A stretch of 64,000 nt of DNA, taken from Hypericum androsaemum (taxonomy: Eukaryota; Streptophyta; Magnoliopsida; Malpighiales; Hypericaceae). This document shows positions 21,447-33,880 of this stretch, piece by piece (within the stretch, counting starts at the first letter, position 1; every line of letters begins with the position of its first letter). The position numbers and the translations under genes are program-made. The stretch covers positions 4,216,001 through 4,280,000 of the forward strand of contig OZ023188.1 in the NCBI GenBank assembly GCA_963995505.1, read 5' to 3'. Below the pieces are notes generated by a model, which saw only the letters and a program-made list of their open reading frames with translations, did not search any database and had not been told where the DNA came from.

Positions 21447-21748
21447 TTTAAATGAACGATTTGACACTATGGACCAACTAAACAAGAATTGACAAGTTGG
21501 TTATTTGTCCTATTTTAACTGGATGGCTTCATCACATTAAATTTGAGATTTCTACTTGAACTTGTATTACGTTTGAAATTTGATTCTTTTGATGACAATT
21601 TGTCTTTGCGGACAAGATCATGTTGATATAGTGTCTTAAACATGGGTCAAGTAATTAAACAAAATGACACCTCGCTATTAGGCAGACATGGGACAATCTA
21701 GCATGTGAAATGATTGATCAGATTGTTAATAAGTGACCAAAAATATTA

Positions 21749-21910
21749 GGAAAAATTACGCTCAGGTCCCTGTAGTTTGGCGTCCCTCCCTCTGGGGACC
21801 CTACATTTTCGAAATCATTTCTGATGTCCCCTAAGTTTGATTTTAGAGACTCTCGTGTCCCTGAAGACTTTTTTTTCATTTTTGGTCATGAAAATGACCA
21901 AAATATCCTT
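21749..21910 (+). repeat. Left terminal inverted repeat of the MULE
   Basis: This pairs with 60554-60716. By eye about four of five bases agree, including the block TAGTTTGGCGTCCCTCCCTC, which is found complemented at the right end. Confidence 0.85.
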
Positions 21911-22165
21911 AAAAAAAGAACATCTTCTTCAACCTCAAGATCACCATGACTCAAATAAGAACACCATGACTAAATAAGAACACTAGTAACATCATATCCA
22001 GAAATTAAACAACCAACCCAATGAAGAAACAAACATAACAAATTAATTGACAATTGCAATAACCAAACAAAAAATAAATTAAATAATTAAAAATAGAAAG
22101 GACAAGACAAGGTTCAGATCTAGATTAGGACAAGAGAAGGTTCAGATCTAGATTAAAAATAGAAA

Positions 22166-22408
22166 CAACATTGTTTCTGTTCAACGCCGTCTCAAGAAGG
22201 TCCATCTCCAAGCCGCTCCGCCTCAACGCCAAACCCACCTACCTCTGCGAGTGGGATGGCGGTCCAGGGAGCCACGTGGCGGTCGGCTCCAAGATCTTCC
22301 CCGTCGTCATCGTGAACTGCACCTTCGACGGTGAGAACAACCAAGAGGCAAATCCCTACACCACTCCTCCTCCTGGGCTGTCGCTCACCGTCGGTCGAAG
22401 ATCTCTAT
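22166..22408 (+). pseudogene. Captured coding fragment inside the MULE (possibly GT92/DUF23)
   Basis: This GC-rich frame differs sharply in composition from its AT-rich surroundings. It reads LNAKPTYLCEWDGGPGSHV, then a piece ending VVIVNCTF. That pattern (a CEW segment followed by VVVVNCTF) recalls plant GT92 (DUF23) glycosyltransferases, but the GYGRVYT part normally between is missing. The assignment comes from memory and is weak. What is solid is that a short coding-like piece lies between MULE inverted repeats. The 79-codon frame ends in a stop at 22408. Confidence 0.35.
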
Positions 22409-22501
22409 AGCGTGGGTGCCTGGTCTCTGGATCTCCATTCATCTCCACCTGGGCATCCTCGAGGTGGAGTTCTCCACTAGATCCCAAACGTTGTCGATTG
22501 C

Positions 22502-25500
22502 TGTCACGACCCAAATTGGTGTTCGGTGACCGGCGCTAGACTTCAACTCCTTTAATCACAAAGAAGTCTAGCCAGCGTCAAACATATTCAAAATTTATAA
22601 GAATAAGCCTTTAAATATAAAATTTAAAACTTAATTTATAAAATATAAGCCAAGCTTTCCTTTTTAATACATACTCATATGTTCTTTTCCAAAGTTCAAA
22701 TTAACTATATAACTACAGAGCTTCTAGATCAAAGAGCAAAATACAAACTGGAGACTTCGATGCAAGTCCTGGAGAATGAGTGGACTTGGAACAATCATAG
22801 TAGATCTCTGAACTAATACAACTCATGTACGAGTTCCTGCAAAACTGGTGAGGAGGGGATGAGTGTTTTGGAACACTCAGTAAACAAATAAGATATACAT
22901 CGCAATTTATTTAGCTACTCAATGCACAAACATTCCTAAAACAGGCATATAACTAATATGACAAATGAATCATGCGGAGATGTACATTATTCAAAAATCA
23001 TAACTAATATGACAAATGAATCATGCGGAGATGTACATTATTCAAAAATCATACTTACCAGATGACCAAATATAGCATATAATCACAAAGTCACAGAAAC
23101 ATGAGCAAACTACGCAACGTTCCATACTGTCATGCAATTTGACACATGACACATAATTCCAATTTCACATAGCAGAACTGACGAATATTCGGCAAGATCT
23201 AGATAGTGTCACTCCAACTCCGACACGAGGATACCATATCTCAAAGGCGCCATCAGAAACCAACCCCGTCGGCCAAACAGATCATATCAGAATCCATTGT
23301 ATCCTCAGTATATGTGCACATATGCCAACATCCCCGGTTGGTCACGGGTAGATCTCTGCCTACTAGACGTCCATATCACAGAGCGAAGCCATTCATATAA
23401 CAGACTTTCCTATCATAACAAATTCATAGGCTCCCAAAATATATCAAACATATCCAGTGCCCCGCTAGGCCAGATTTAACAAACTTTCACAAATCTTAAT
23501 GTCTTGCAAATGCTCATATGACAAATGTACAAATGCACTCATATTTAGGGGTGTGCATTCGGGATATCCCGATCCCGAATACCGAATACCGAATATCCCG
23601 AATACCGAATAGCTAAAAAAATCCATCCCGATCCCGATCCCGAAATTTAATTCGGTATTCGGTATAATACCGAATTAAATTTTGGTATTTTGGGATATAC
23701 CAAAAATACCGAATTTTTTGGGGAAAAAAATATGATTGCAAATTAAATTAATTTCTTGGACTTTCTGGGAGAAGACAACTCACCCAATCAACGAAGGAAA
23801 CATGAGAGTTAGAGGAAGAGGGATACATGTTCTTGCCTCAATGTGGTCGCCGATGACGAACATCTCGACGCCGGTCTTGTCTGAGAAAGCAACCACTTCG
23901 GCTCCGACCCGAACCTCCCAGACCTCGTCTTGGTGGCATCCGACGATGGACAAGGAAGGTTTTACTAGTAGAACAACATCTCTAAATCCTTAGTAAAATA
24001 TTAATTTGAAAAATCCCTAATTTTTAAAACCCTAATTTATTTTTGCAACAAATTCGAGAGGGATGGTGGGGGCGGAGGACCGGAGGTGGTGGAGGCGGAG
24101 GGATGGTGGACGGGTGGTGGGGGCGGAGGGCCGGAGGAGGTGGTGCCATGGTTGAAGTTTGAGAGAGGGAGGAAGGGGGGAGGGGAGAGAAGAGGAGGAG
24201 GAGGATGAGAGAAGGGGTCGTTTGTTTCTGGAAGTGGGAAATGGGTGGGGGTGTGATTTTTTCATTATATATATAGGTTGGTAAACTTATATTTTAGTAC
24301 TTCGGGATTTTTGGTATTACCGAAATAATACCGGTATATACCGAACCGATCACGAATACCGAAATTATCGAAATTTTCTCAAAAACCTTACCGAATTAAC
24401 TCCCGAATACCGAAATCCCGATCCCGAATTCCCGAATACCGAAATTATTTTGGGATATCCCGAATACCGATCCCATTTGCTCACCCCTACTCATATTACT
24501 ATATTCAAATCATGATAAATAAATAGAGTGCGCCAAAGAAAGTACGAGTCACATATTATTTGTTTACTGATTTTGGCTCGATGACCGTCTGAATTGGCGA
24601 TTCTCTTTCCAATATGTAAATTTCTTCATTTGCAATTCAACTTGTTCGAATTTGATATTCAAATATTTCTCCAAATATTTTCCAAGACCTGTGATATAAA
24701 ATCACCAACAGATTTAATAAAACTATAAATCATTAAATTTTTAACTCAACATTTCTAAGTTACAACTATCCACAAGTATTTTTGATTGCTTGTTCACATC
24801 TTCTTCTTATCTCCTCGCTCGTTTACATATGCTTTTTATTTTTATTTTAACCTTCGTCCACGAACAAGAATCTCCTAACATTCCAACTTAATCTAGCCAA
24901 AAATTAAATAACGTTGGCTCCATTTTCTCTTTTACTTCTAGTCTACTTCATCAAATAAAATATCAAAATAAGCTCTACCATTTTCATGTCAAATCGTCAA
25001 TTCTTCTAAGATACCCAAACAATTTACTTATCTGCTCTATATTTGTAAAGTTTACCATAGACTACCTTTTATCTTGTTCCTCGTGCTTCTTGTCTGACCT
25101 AAACTCAACCCGTCGTTTATTAATCCCTCTTCTCAATTAAGTAACATCTTCTAATTATTATTTTTGGTTACCATTAATTTTGATTTCTAGTCCTCTTGTC
25201 CATGAATCTATACAGTCTATATCCATCAACTTAATTTTTGGTTTACTTCTTTTTAAGCTTTTCGCTTATCGTTTTCCTTTGGTTTATTTTCATTCCAATC
25301 ATTGCCACGATTCAAGATTTTAATTCTTTAAATTCAAGTGACTAATCTAGTTGACTTTTTCTCTATATTAATCTTACTTACAAAATCACTAACACAACCT
25401 TAAAATAAAGGAGATGAGCTTACGTTAGTGAAATCTCCTTCTTGGTCTCTCGGTCATCATCGCTACTTTTCTTCTTCTTTTTTTGTTCTTTTCTTTTGCC

Positions 25501-25991
25501 TCTTTATATTTTTGGTCCGTACTTGGTTGAAAAATATGGAACTAAGTAACTTATAGTGATCTCATCAAGTTTTCACCGCCTCATGTATTTAATTGATTTT
25601 ATCTTTGTTGGTTGTCAAATTCTTAATCCACCCACGTGTCTTTTCTTTCCATTTCATGGTTATCTTTTCCTGTATTGTGTTTGGTGCCAATAGCTAGAAC
25701 TTTCCTAGCTTACATAGTACTTAACTTATATTATAATGAGATATATATGTTTCTGTGGTCAATATAATTAACTGCCACGTTTTGTTCTTTTTTTTTTGTC
25801 AATTAAGTTCACATAATTAATATGATTTAGTACCTCAATTTAATTCGTACCACATTATATCTAACAACATTTCTAAAATTTCTCGATGACCAAGTAGCAT
25901 TATTATTTTACTAAATGATATAATATTATTTTACCGAATGACATACTTGATTAAATCAAACTAATTTTAAATTATATAGTCGGGTATTACA
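22502..25991 (-). repeat. LR1 3' LTR (with hAT insertion)
   Basis: It matches 29894-32215 apart from a 944-bp hAT insertion and a roughly 210-bp deletion in the other copy. Both LTRs contain the same 51-bp tandem duplication (here about 22950-23050), so that duplication is older than the insertion. Confidence 0.88.
23546..24489. mobile_element. Non-autonomous hAT element, 8-bp TSD
   Basis: The termini TAGGGGTG and CACCCCTA are flanked by CTCATATT on both sides (23538-23545 and 24490-24497). The other LTR of the host element preserves the empty site (near 30716-30723). An 8-bp duplication with this terminus is the hAT signature. Subterminal arrays of CCCGAATACCGAA-type words occur at both ends. 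The interior (about 23740-24260) is GC-richer and partly coding-like, but no hAT transposase domain is seen. Confidence 0.88.
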
Positions 25992-28900
25992 TTCTCCCCT
26001 GCTTATAAAAATTCGGTCCCCGAATTTACTTACACAAAATTTGTTTACTTGTCATTCTAATAGTTGGATACTTAAGTTGAATCTCTTTTTACATCTCTGA
26101 GGTTGTCTTGCTTGTAAATAATTTTTCTGTCATACTTTCTAAATAAGAAAATCTCTATTCCGACACTTTCAAAACACCTGATCCAGAATTCTTATAAGAA
26201 CTTTTGACATCCAAATTTAACTAATATCAATTTCAACTATTTATGGCTTCAAAACTAGAACAGGTCATGCAAATGTATCTCATACCTAAAGATGCGAAAG
26301 GCTACGTGGCAATGTGACCAATGTTGTGACTAAGCCAACCAAAGTGCCACTAGCTCAATTTGCTCCAAATTTGCCAAAATGGTGACAAAGGTATTATGTT
26401 ACCGTTCAACATAATCCAAAGTCCCAAAATAGTCCAATGCACTTAGGACATAGTTTTCTACTTCTTCCAAATCTGAGTGTGTTTTTCAAGGGTAATACCT
26501 TGATAAATACGTGATTCCTCAACTTAAATTATAAATCTTTCCAAATTCATTCTCTCTTCCTCAGGTAATACATTGAGCCACCTGTGTTTCCTCACATTAA
26601 ACTGTATTTCCTTTCCATTCTTAACCTTATGAATTACATTAGTCTTTTTTTTCAAAGTATATAACATCAAAGTAACTCCTTCGATCAAAGTTTCAATAAG
26701 TTATTTATTACACGATTGTTTTACTCTTCATATCAATTACTTGACAAATTATTTGAATCTTTCGTCTAATAGTATAACCCTAACCATAAAGGATATAATA
26801 CTCTTGTGTCTAATCCATATCGGTTGATCAACAACCAACAATCATCACGTCGAATTCTTTCGACAAAACTTTATGAACTTTCATTGTTCTATATTTTGTT
26901 TCATATGAATTTATATTTTGCATAATTCTAAACTTATTCCTCTCTGACATTGCCCATAAATTAATACAAATTTTTATTATCCATTTTTTTCATTTTCCTT
27001 AGACTCAAAACTTACTTATGCATACATAGCGCTCTTTATCTTGGTTATCTCCGTATATCTCAAATCTTTTTATTATACTTATAGTTCTTTAAATAAATTT
27101 CACTTAGTTTCATTTTTGTCATATATTGTATAGTTCTACTCAACCATTATCCAGATCATCTCCAGACCATATTTTTCATAATTTTACTAATATTTTTTTT
27201 CAATGAGCCCTAAGATTTCTTACATACATTTGACCCATTAATTCTTAAAGATTTTCTTAACACCATAACACATCCAAAAGCCTTTTTGGTTCACAAAATT
27301 TTATGTATATGTTGGGTTATTGAAAAACAAATTCGCTTCAACAACGAACCATATCACTTAATCCACCTCCACAAAATAAATTTATCATAACCTTCCAATA
27401 CTTCAAATCCACAAATACCTTGTCATATCTACTTGTCTCCCAACGATCTTTTCCTATTACCAAATTTCTCATGAGTCTAAACTTAGTATATAATTTATAG
27501 TTTCACGAGGTTCACTCTGTCAATTATAATATCTTTTTGAGCTCTTCTTCATTATCCATTTGCACTAAATTTTTTTTAAAATGAAATCATTAACTTATCT
27601 CCAATATCATAATCTTTATCACAAATTTCATTGTAACTAGACCAAATAGCATACCTCTACATCTTAATGCATACATTAAGTCCCAAAGGTTATGTTCACT
27701 ACGTCCTCTTCCATTAGTACCATGACCTTATGTCATTCTTAATCAAATGTAAGTACCACAAAGTATTTTTGAACCTACAAAATCTTTATTTATCAAGTTT
27801 GCTAAACTCTTTTCTTTGAATAATGTCATACTTCATAGTGGAACAGATGCTAACACTTTTCTCTTTGCAAAGTTATCATATTACTCAATCTTGCTTGGAA
27901 AACAAATTAGTTTATCATCCACCAAATTTTTTTAAATATTTTCTTTCCCAAATTAAATCTTTTTGCTTTGTAGATTTCCATAATTTACCTTTTTGACTAA
28001 TTGAATTTACGATTATAAGTTGTACCAAACTTTTTACCAAGACTCTCGTATATTCTCAAATAACTCTTTTATCCTCAAATACATTCCTTCGTGTATTCAA
28101 CCTCAATAATGCAATCACATACTTACATGATTTTATCATTGTTCCTGCCAAAGATTTTCCTTTGATTCTATAAATTTTCACATAATTATCTTAGTGTTTA
28201 GAAGATCTTCAACATTATTTTTAACCATATATATACTTTAGAATTTACTTGAAGGAGTAGCATCTACAAATACTTCCATCCAAATACAAACCAATTTTTA
28301 TCTTCCTGGTCATTTCTGGAGCTTGAACCCAAATTTTATTGTAACTTCTTTTCATACCAATACAACTTTCAGGACTATTCAGTCACTCATATCTTCTTAC
28401 TTCACATCTCAAAATTTTGCATAATCTGACTTAGGTTCCAAAGTCTACATACCATATGTACTCCTATTCTTTAATTTTATTATTCTCCACTTCTCAATTA
28501 AATCAGTTTAACATACTTCCTTTTAGTCACTGGGCTTTCTTCATTTCATATGTCACTAACCAAATAATCTCATTAAGTTTCACACAAACTCATTACAAAA
28601 TTAATATTTTCACCCCAAATTTACTTTGCCATACATACTTTTCCTTCTTCGAGATAACTTAAATCAAATTTTTACTAGTCAAATCTTTTCGTTTGTTTCT
28701 CTTTTTAGGCCATTGTCTAGTTGATAATTTATCCCAAATTTCTCTTGTACAAATAACATTTACTTCCCACTCTTTTATAGAGCTTGCATAACATTATCTC
28801 AATATTAGTGTGTTTATTGCAGCTATAAGCTATATGATTTGTAAATTATCAAAGTTTTATGTCATATTTCTACCTCACAGTCTTCAAAACTTAGTATATG

Positions 28901-29893
28901 CATCAGATCATAATCTGATTACAAAGAGAAGCTTTACTCAATTCAATATGGATTTCCTTTATCTTCCTAAATCTTTTTCCCGAACTAATAGGTAACTTGT
29001 AGTTTGGTCAAAACTATTGACCATTTATGCTTTATGTTGTTGGACTATCTTGTCCATACCCATTGTGAAAATTATCTTATCAAAATATTATCGAATATTC
29101 TCTTTCCAAATCCATAACCCAACCAAAATTCATACACAATCTGAACTTCCTCAAAATATTCAAAGTTGTCATGAAAATTTTTATTTTATTGTAATCCAAT
29201 TATTAGTCACATAATTTCATCCATAATTATTCTCATATTACTTTCCCAATTTTTTTTAAATTTCAAAGCAAACTTACGGCTTAATTTCTCATACATTCTC
29301 CTTCCACATAACAATATTCATAACTTCCTCTTTTCAGACATATTTAACGCAAAAGCAGATTCTCAATGCACAGATAAACAAACTAGTAAAATTCACAGAG
29401 ACATAACTCAAATATTTGGTGAGATTTAAATCAATGGCCCAATATATATAGGAAGAAATCAAATATATAAGGGTTTATCGATGATTTGGACAAAGTGGTG
29501 ATCAGTCACTTCATCAAAATCTCACCCAATGAAGGGTTTTCATATATATAAATATATATACTCAAATGGGCTCTTCAAAGGAATACATATACAAATGGTA
29601 ATACAATTCTCACCAAAATGTAGAGTAAATGCCTTGTGATAACAACAATGCATCACAAAAATTTCTCACATAAGAATCTCAAACACAAACAACTCAAACA
29701 ACTTTCCAATTCATCACACTATTATGTTCAAACAGAAATAAATCTCCATTGACAAAGAAAAGATTAAGGAGAAAATGACACAGAAGGAAGGGACACAAAG
29801 ACATGAGGAATCCTATACTCCGTAGCACAACTTAAAATATTTGACTCCCAATAATTCAGACAAGGCTCTAACCTAGAGCTCTGATACCACGTC
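25992..29893 (-). other. LR1 internal region, no intact gene
   Basis: About 3.9 kb, roughly three-quarters A+T, with stops in all frames. One piece (26491-26545) aligns by eye with the integrase C-terminal region of the chromovirus at window start (164-218): both read GGTAATAC, then ATACGTGAT, then ACTTAAATT. This suggests a gag-pol region decayed by C-to-T change rather than sequence that was never coding. The primer site is at 29878-29889, and the polypurine tract is next to the 3' LTR. Confidence 0.6.
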
Positions 29894-32215
29894 TGTCACG
29901 ACCCAAATTGGTGACCGGCGACCGGCGCTAGACTTCAACTCCTTTAATCACAAAGAAGTCTAGCCAGCCTCAAACGTATTCAAAATTTATAAGAATAAGC
30001 CTTTAAATATAAAATTTAAAACTGGTGAAGAGGGGATGAGTGTTTTGGAACACTCAGTAAACAAATAAGATATACATCGCAATTTATTTAGCTACTCAAT
30101 GCACAAACATTCCTAAAACAGGCATATAACTAATATGACAAATGAATCATGCGGAGATGTACATTATTCAAAAATCATAACTAATATGACAAATGAATCA
30201 TGCGGAGATGTACATTATTCAAAAATCATACTTACCAGATGACCAAATATAGCATATAATCATAAAGTCACAGAAACATGAGCAAACTACGCAACGTTCC
30301 ATTCTGTCACGCAATTTGACACATGACACATAATTCCAATATCACATAGCAGAACTGACAAACATTCGGCAAGATCTAGATAGTGTCACTGCAACTCCGA
30401 CACGAGGATACCATATCTCAAAGGCGCCATCAGAAACCAACCCCGCCGGCCAAACAGATCATATCAGAATCCATTATATCCTCAGTATATGTGAACATAT
30501 GCCAACATCCCCGGTTGGTCACGGGTAGATCTCTGCCTACTAGACGTCCATATCACAGAGCGAAGCCATTCATATAACAGACTTTCCTATCATAACAAAT
30601 TCATAGGCTCCCAAAATATATCAAACATATCCAGTGCCCTGCTAGGCCACATTTAACAAACTTTCTCAAATCTTAATGTCTTGCAAATGCTCATATGACA
30701 AATGTACAAATGCACTCATATTACTATATTCAAATCATGATAAATAAATAGAGTGCGCCAAAGAAAGTACGAGTCACATATTATTTGTTTACTGATTTTG
30801 GCTCGGTGACCGTCTGAATTGGCGATTCTCTTTCCAATATATAAATTTCTTCATTTGCAATTCAACTTGTTCGAATTTGATATTCAAATATTTCTCCAAA
30901 TATTTTCCAAGACCTGTGATATAAAATCACCAACAGATTTAACAAAACTATAAATCATTAAATTTTTAACTCAACGTTTCTAAGTTACAACTATCCACAA
31001 GTATTTTTGATTGCTTGTTCACATCTTCTTCTTATCTCCTCGCTCGTTTACATATGCTTTTTATTTTTATTTTAACCTTCGTCCACGAACAAGAATCTCC
31101 TAACATTCCAACTTAATCTAGCCAAAAATTAAATAACGTTGGCTCCATTTTCTCTTTTACTTCTAGTCTACTTCATCAAATAAAATATCAAAATAAGCTC
31201 TACCATTTTCACGTCAAATCGTCAATTCTTCTAAGATACACAAACAATTTACTTATCTGCTCTATATTTGTAAAGTTTACCATAGACTACTTTTTATCTT
31301 ATTCCTCGTGCTTCTTGTCTGACCTAAACTCAACCCGTCGTTTATTAATCCTTCTTCTCAATTAAGTAACATCTTCTAATTATTATTTTTGGTTGCCATT
31401 AATTTCGATTTCTAGTCCTCTTGTCCATGAATCTATACAGTCTATATCCATCAACTTAATTTTTGGTTTACTTCTTTTTAAGCTTTTCGCTTATCGTTTT
31501 CCTTTGGTTTATTTTCATTCCAATCATTGCCACGATTCAAGATTTTAATTCTTTAAATTCAAGTGACTAATCTAGTTGACTTTTTCTCTATATTAATCTT
31601 ACTTACAAAATCACTAACACAACCTTAAAATAAAGGAGATGAGCTTACGTTAGTGAAATCCCCTTCTTGGTCTCTCGGTCATCATCGCTACTTTTCTTCT
31701 TCTTTTTTTGTTCTTTTCTTTTGCCTCTTTATATTTTTGGTCCGTACTTGGTTGAAAAATATGGAACTAAGTAACTTATAGTGATCTCATCAAGTTTTCA
31801 CTGCCTCATGTATTTAATTGATTTTATCTTTGTTGGTTGTCAAATTCTTAATCCACCCACGTGTCTTTTCTTTCCATTTCATGGTTATCTTTTCCTGTAT
31901 TGTGTTTGGTGCCAATAGCTAGAACTTTCCTAGCTTACATAGTACTTAACTTATATTATAATGAGATATATATGTTTCTGTGGTCAATATAATTAACTGC
32001 CACGTTTTGTTCTTTTTTTTTGTCAATTAAGTTCACATAATTAATATGATTTAGTACCTCAATTTAATTCGTACCACATTATATATAACAACGTTTCTAA
32101 AATTTCTCGATGACCAAGTAGCATTATTATTTTACTAAATGATATAATATTATTTTACCGAATGGCATACTTGATTAAATCAAACTAATTTTAAATTATA
32201 TAGTCGGGTATTACA
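29894..32215 (-). repeat. LR1 5' LTR
   Basis: This is 2322 bp, starting TGTAATACCC and ending GTGACA on the minus strand, next to the primer site. Its left part took part in the later unequal exchange with the related element LR2 (see the chimeric LTR at 43049-45416). Confidence 0.88.
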
Positions 32216-32340
32216 ATTGCTCTTGGTGTTTAGATTATTAGGGTTGTGAGATTGCGATTCTTCTGGGTTCGGTTCTTCTGAGATTGGTCCTTTCTAATTG
32301 AACTTGCTTAGTACTTGGGAACATTCATTTGGTCATTTCT

Positions 32341-33766
32341 TGATGAGTGTGTAAACGCTCAGTTATTTTCTAAGTAGTTTGTATGTTTAAGTCGTTGTTC
32401 CGTTTGTTTTAGTCTCATTCTGTTAAGTCTTTGGTTGTTTTAATGCTTTCATATGATGGAGTGGCCTTTTACCATTAGTAATATATTTTGATAGGAATTT
32501 GGAGCGGTTCGTGGGCACGTGGATCAAGGGTTAGACGATAGAACAAAGCTAGCGGGCGCTAGTGACTCCCTGCCGCTAGTCGACTAGCGGCCGCTAGTCG
32601 GCTCCCCGTCGCTAGTTGACTAGCGGTCGCTAGTCGGGAGTCATAGAGATTTACGAAGATGCGAACTAGCGGCCGCTACTCAAGTGGCGACCGCTAGTTT
32701 GCCCAATGCAGCTTTAGTCAGACTTATTGTTTAGTTGTGATTTCGGATCCGCTAAAGGAAATATTCGACTTTTAGCCTCCTGTTTTGTCTTTAGGACTTA
32801 AGTTATAATATTTTATATTATTACTTGGCCAGCAAGACTTCCAATTTAGCTTAACCTCTTCTAGGTTTTCCTAATTGCGAGTTAAACTTTTGGCTATATA
32901 TATGCCATAGTCTCTTAGGTTTAGGGACGTTGGTCTGCACTTTTGACACAGCCTTTGGAGCTTAATAAAGTCGCAATTTCAGTTAGCTACGGAAAGAGGA
33001 TTGACAAGGCTTGATCATCACGACTAAGCTTTCTCTATCTCTATCGTTATGTTAATTGATATCATGTTCTTTGTTAATCTATTGTGCTTTGTCAACATGC
33101 TTAGCGAGTAGTTCTCTCGTGAGTACGATGCCCTAATTATGTGATTACTCGTCTATGTTTGCTATGATTTGATTATCTTTCGTAGTAGTTGTCAATTGAT
33201 GATCTTAATGCTTAATCTAACTTGATCACTTAGATTATGATATTTAGTTGATAATAATGGACCGGAAGGCATTAGAATCAACAGAAAAGTCAATGGACAT
33301 GTCTTAAAGTATTAATGAGGAATCTTAATACTAAAGAATAATCCGATAGGAGTTAACTTCATAATTGAGTTTAGTTTAGTTCGTTGTCTAATTAATGAGC
33401 GGAAGCGTTGGTTAGTAATCATGTTCTACTCTAGCTTAGTTTTGTTATCCTAATGAGCGAAAGCGTTAGGGAGATGCACTAGAACACTCCGGGTACTAGT
33501 TAGAACTTCATAAAAACTATAGTCTCGACATAGATGGGTAGTCCATAAGGGTATCATGCTCATTTATCTCCATTGATTTACAACTCGTCTTTTATTTGCG
33601 TTTCCGATCTAGTTTTATTTACTTTACAATCTTCACAATCTTTTAATTTTCCCGCTTCACGTAATTATTTGCATTGATTTTGTGTTCAACCCTCAGTTCT
33701 AAGAACCTTACTTACCACTATACTATTTGCTTGTGCGTATAATTGTTCACAATTTTACGTACATCA
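32341..33766 (+). repeat. Athila 5' LTR (copy A)
   Basis: This is 1426 bp, TGATGAGTGTG to ACATCA. Copies B (45542-46967) and C (58872-60297) have exactly the same length. A carries private changes against B and C (for example around 33068, 33166 and 33424), so it diverged after the duplication. Confidence 0.93.
32548..32904 (+). promoter_or_regulatory. Athila LTR promoter: palindrome array plus TATA box
   Basis: The perfect 20-bp palindrome CGACTAGCGGCCGCTAGTCG lies at 32581-32600. Related imperfect copies lie at 32548-32562, 32617-32634 and 32664-32700. About 195 bp further on is CTATATATATG (32894-32904), the likely TATA box of U3. The same arrangement occurs in copies B (TATA 46095-46105) and C (TATA 59425-59435). 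Confidence 0.65.
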
Positions 33767-33768
33767 AA

Positions 33769-33786
33769 TTGGTGCCGTCGACACGG
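33769..33786 (+). other. Athila primer-binding site (copy A)
   Basis: TTGGTGCCGTCGACACGG begins two bases after the LTR. Copy B has TGGCGCCGT at the same place (46971-46979), which is the form usual in Athila elements. Copy A therefore carries a C-to-T change inside the priming region. Confidence 0.65.
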
Positions 33787-33880
33787 AACTGAGATCTTAG
33801 GACATAAACTCAATAGCATTTGGTTTTGTGTGGCAAAATTGCTGATTTCGTGTGATTTCTTTTTCAGGATTCTCTAGTGC

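Larger units (their letters stand above)
22502..32215 (-). mobile_element. LTR retroelement LR1 (decayed chromovirus-like), TSD ATTGC
   Basis: The minus-strand order is 5' LTR 29894-32215 (starts TGTAATACCCGAC, ends GTCGTGACA), a 4-nt spacer, tRNA-Met primer site TGGTATCAGAGC (29878-29889), AT-rich internal region 25992-29893, polypurine tract GGGGAGAA (25992-25999) and 3' LTR 22502-25991. ATTGC flanks both ends (22497-22501 and 32216-32220), so the insertion is complete. The internal 3.9 kb has no usable ORF. A hAT element lies in the 3' LTR. The 5' LTR lost about 210 bp relative to the other near 30020. Confidence 0.9.

Noticed and set aside
28456..29214. Short plus-strand ORFs in the LR1 interior, and similar ones at 41608-42467
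   Set aside because: They are AT-rich frames of 60-75 codons on the strand opposite to the element, with different sequence in the two elements and no sign of conservation.
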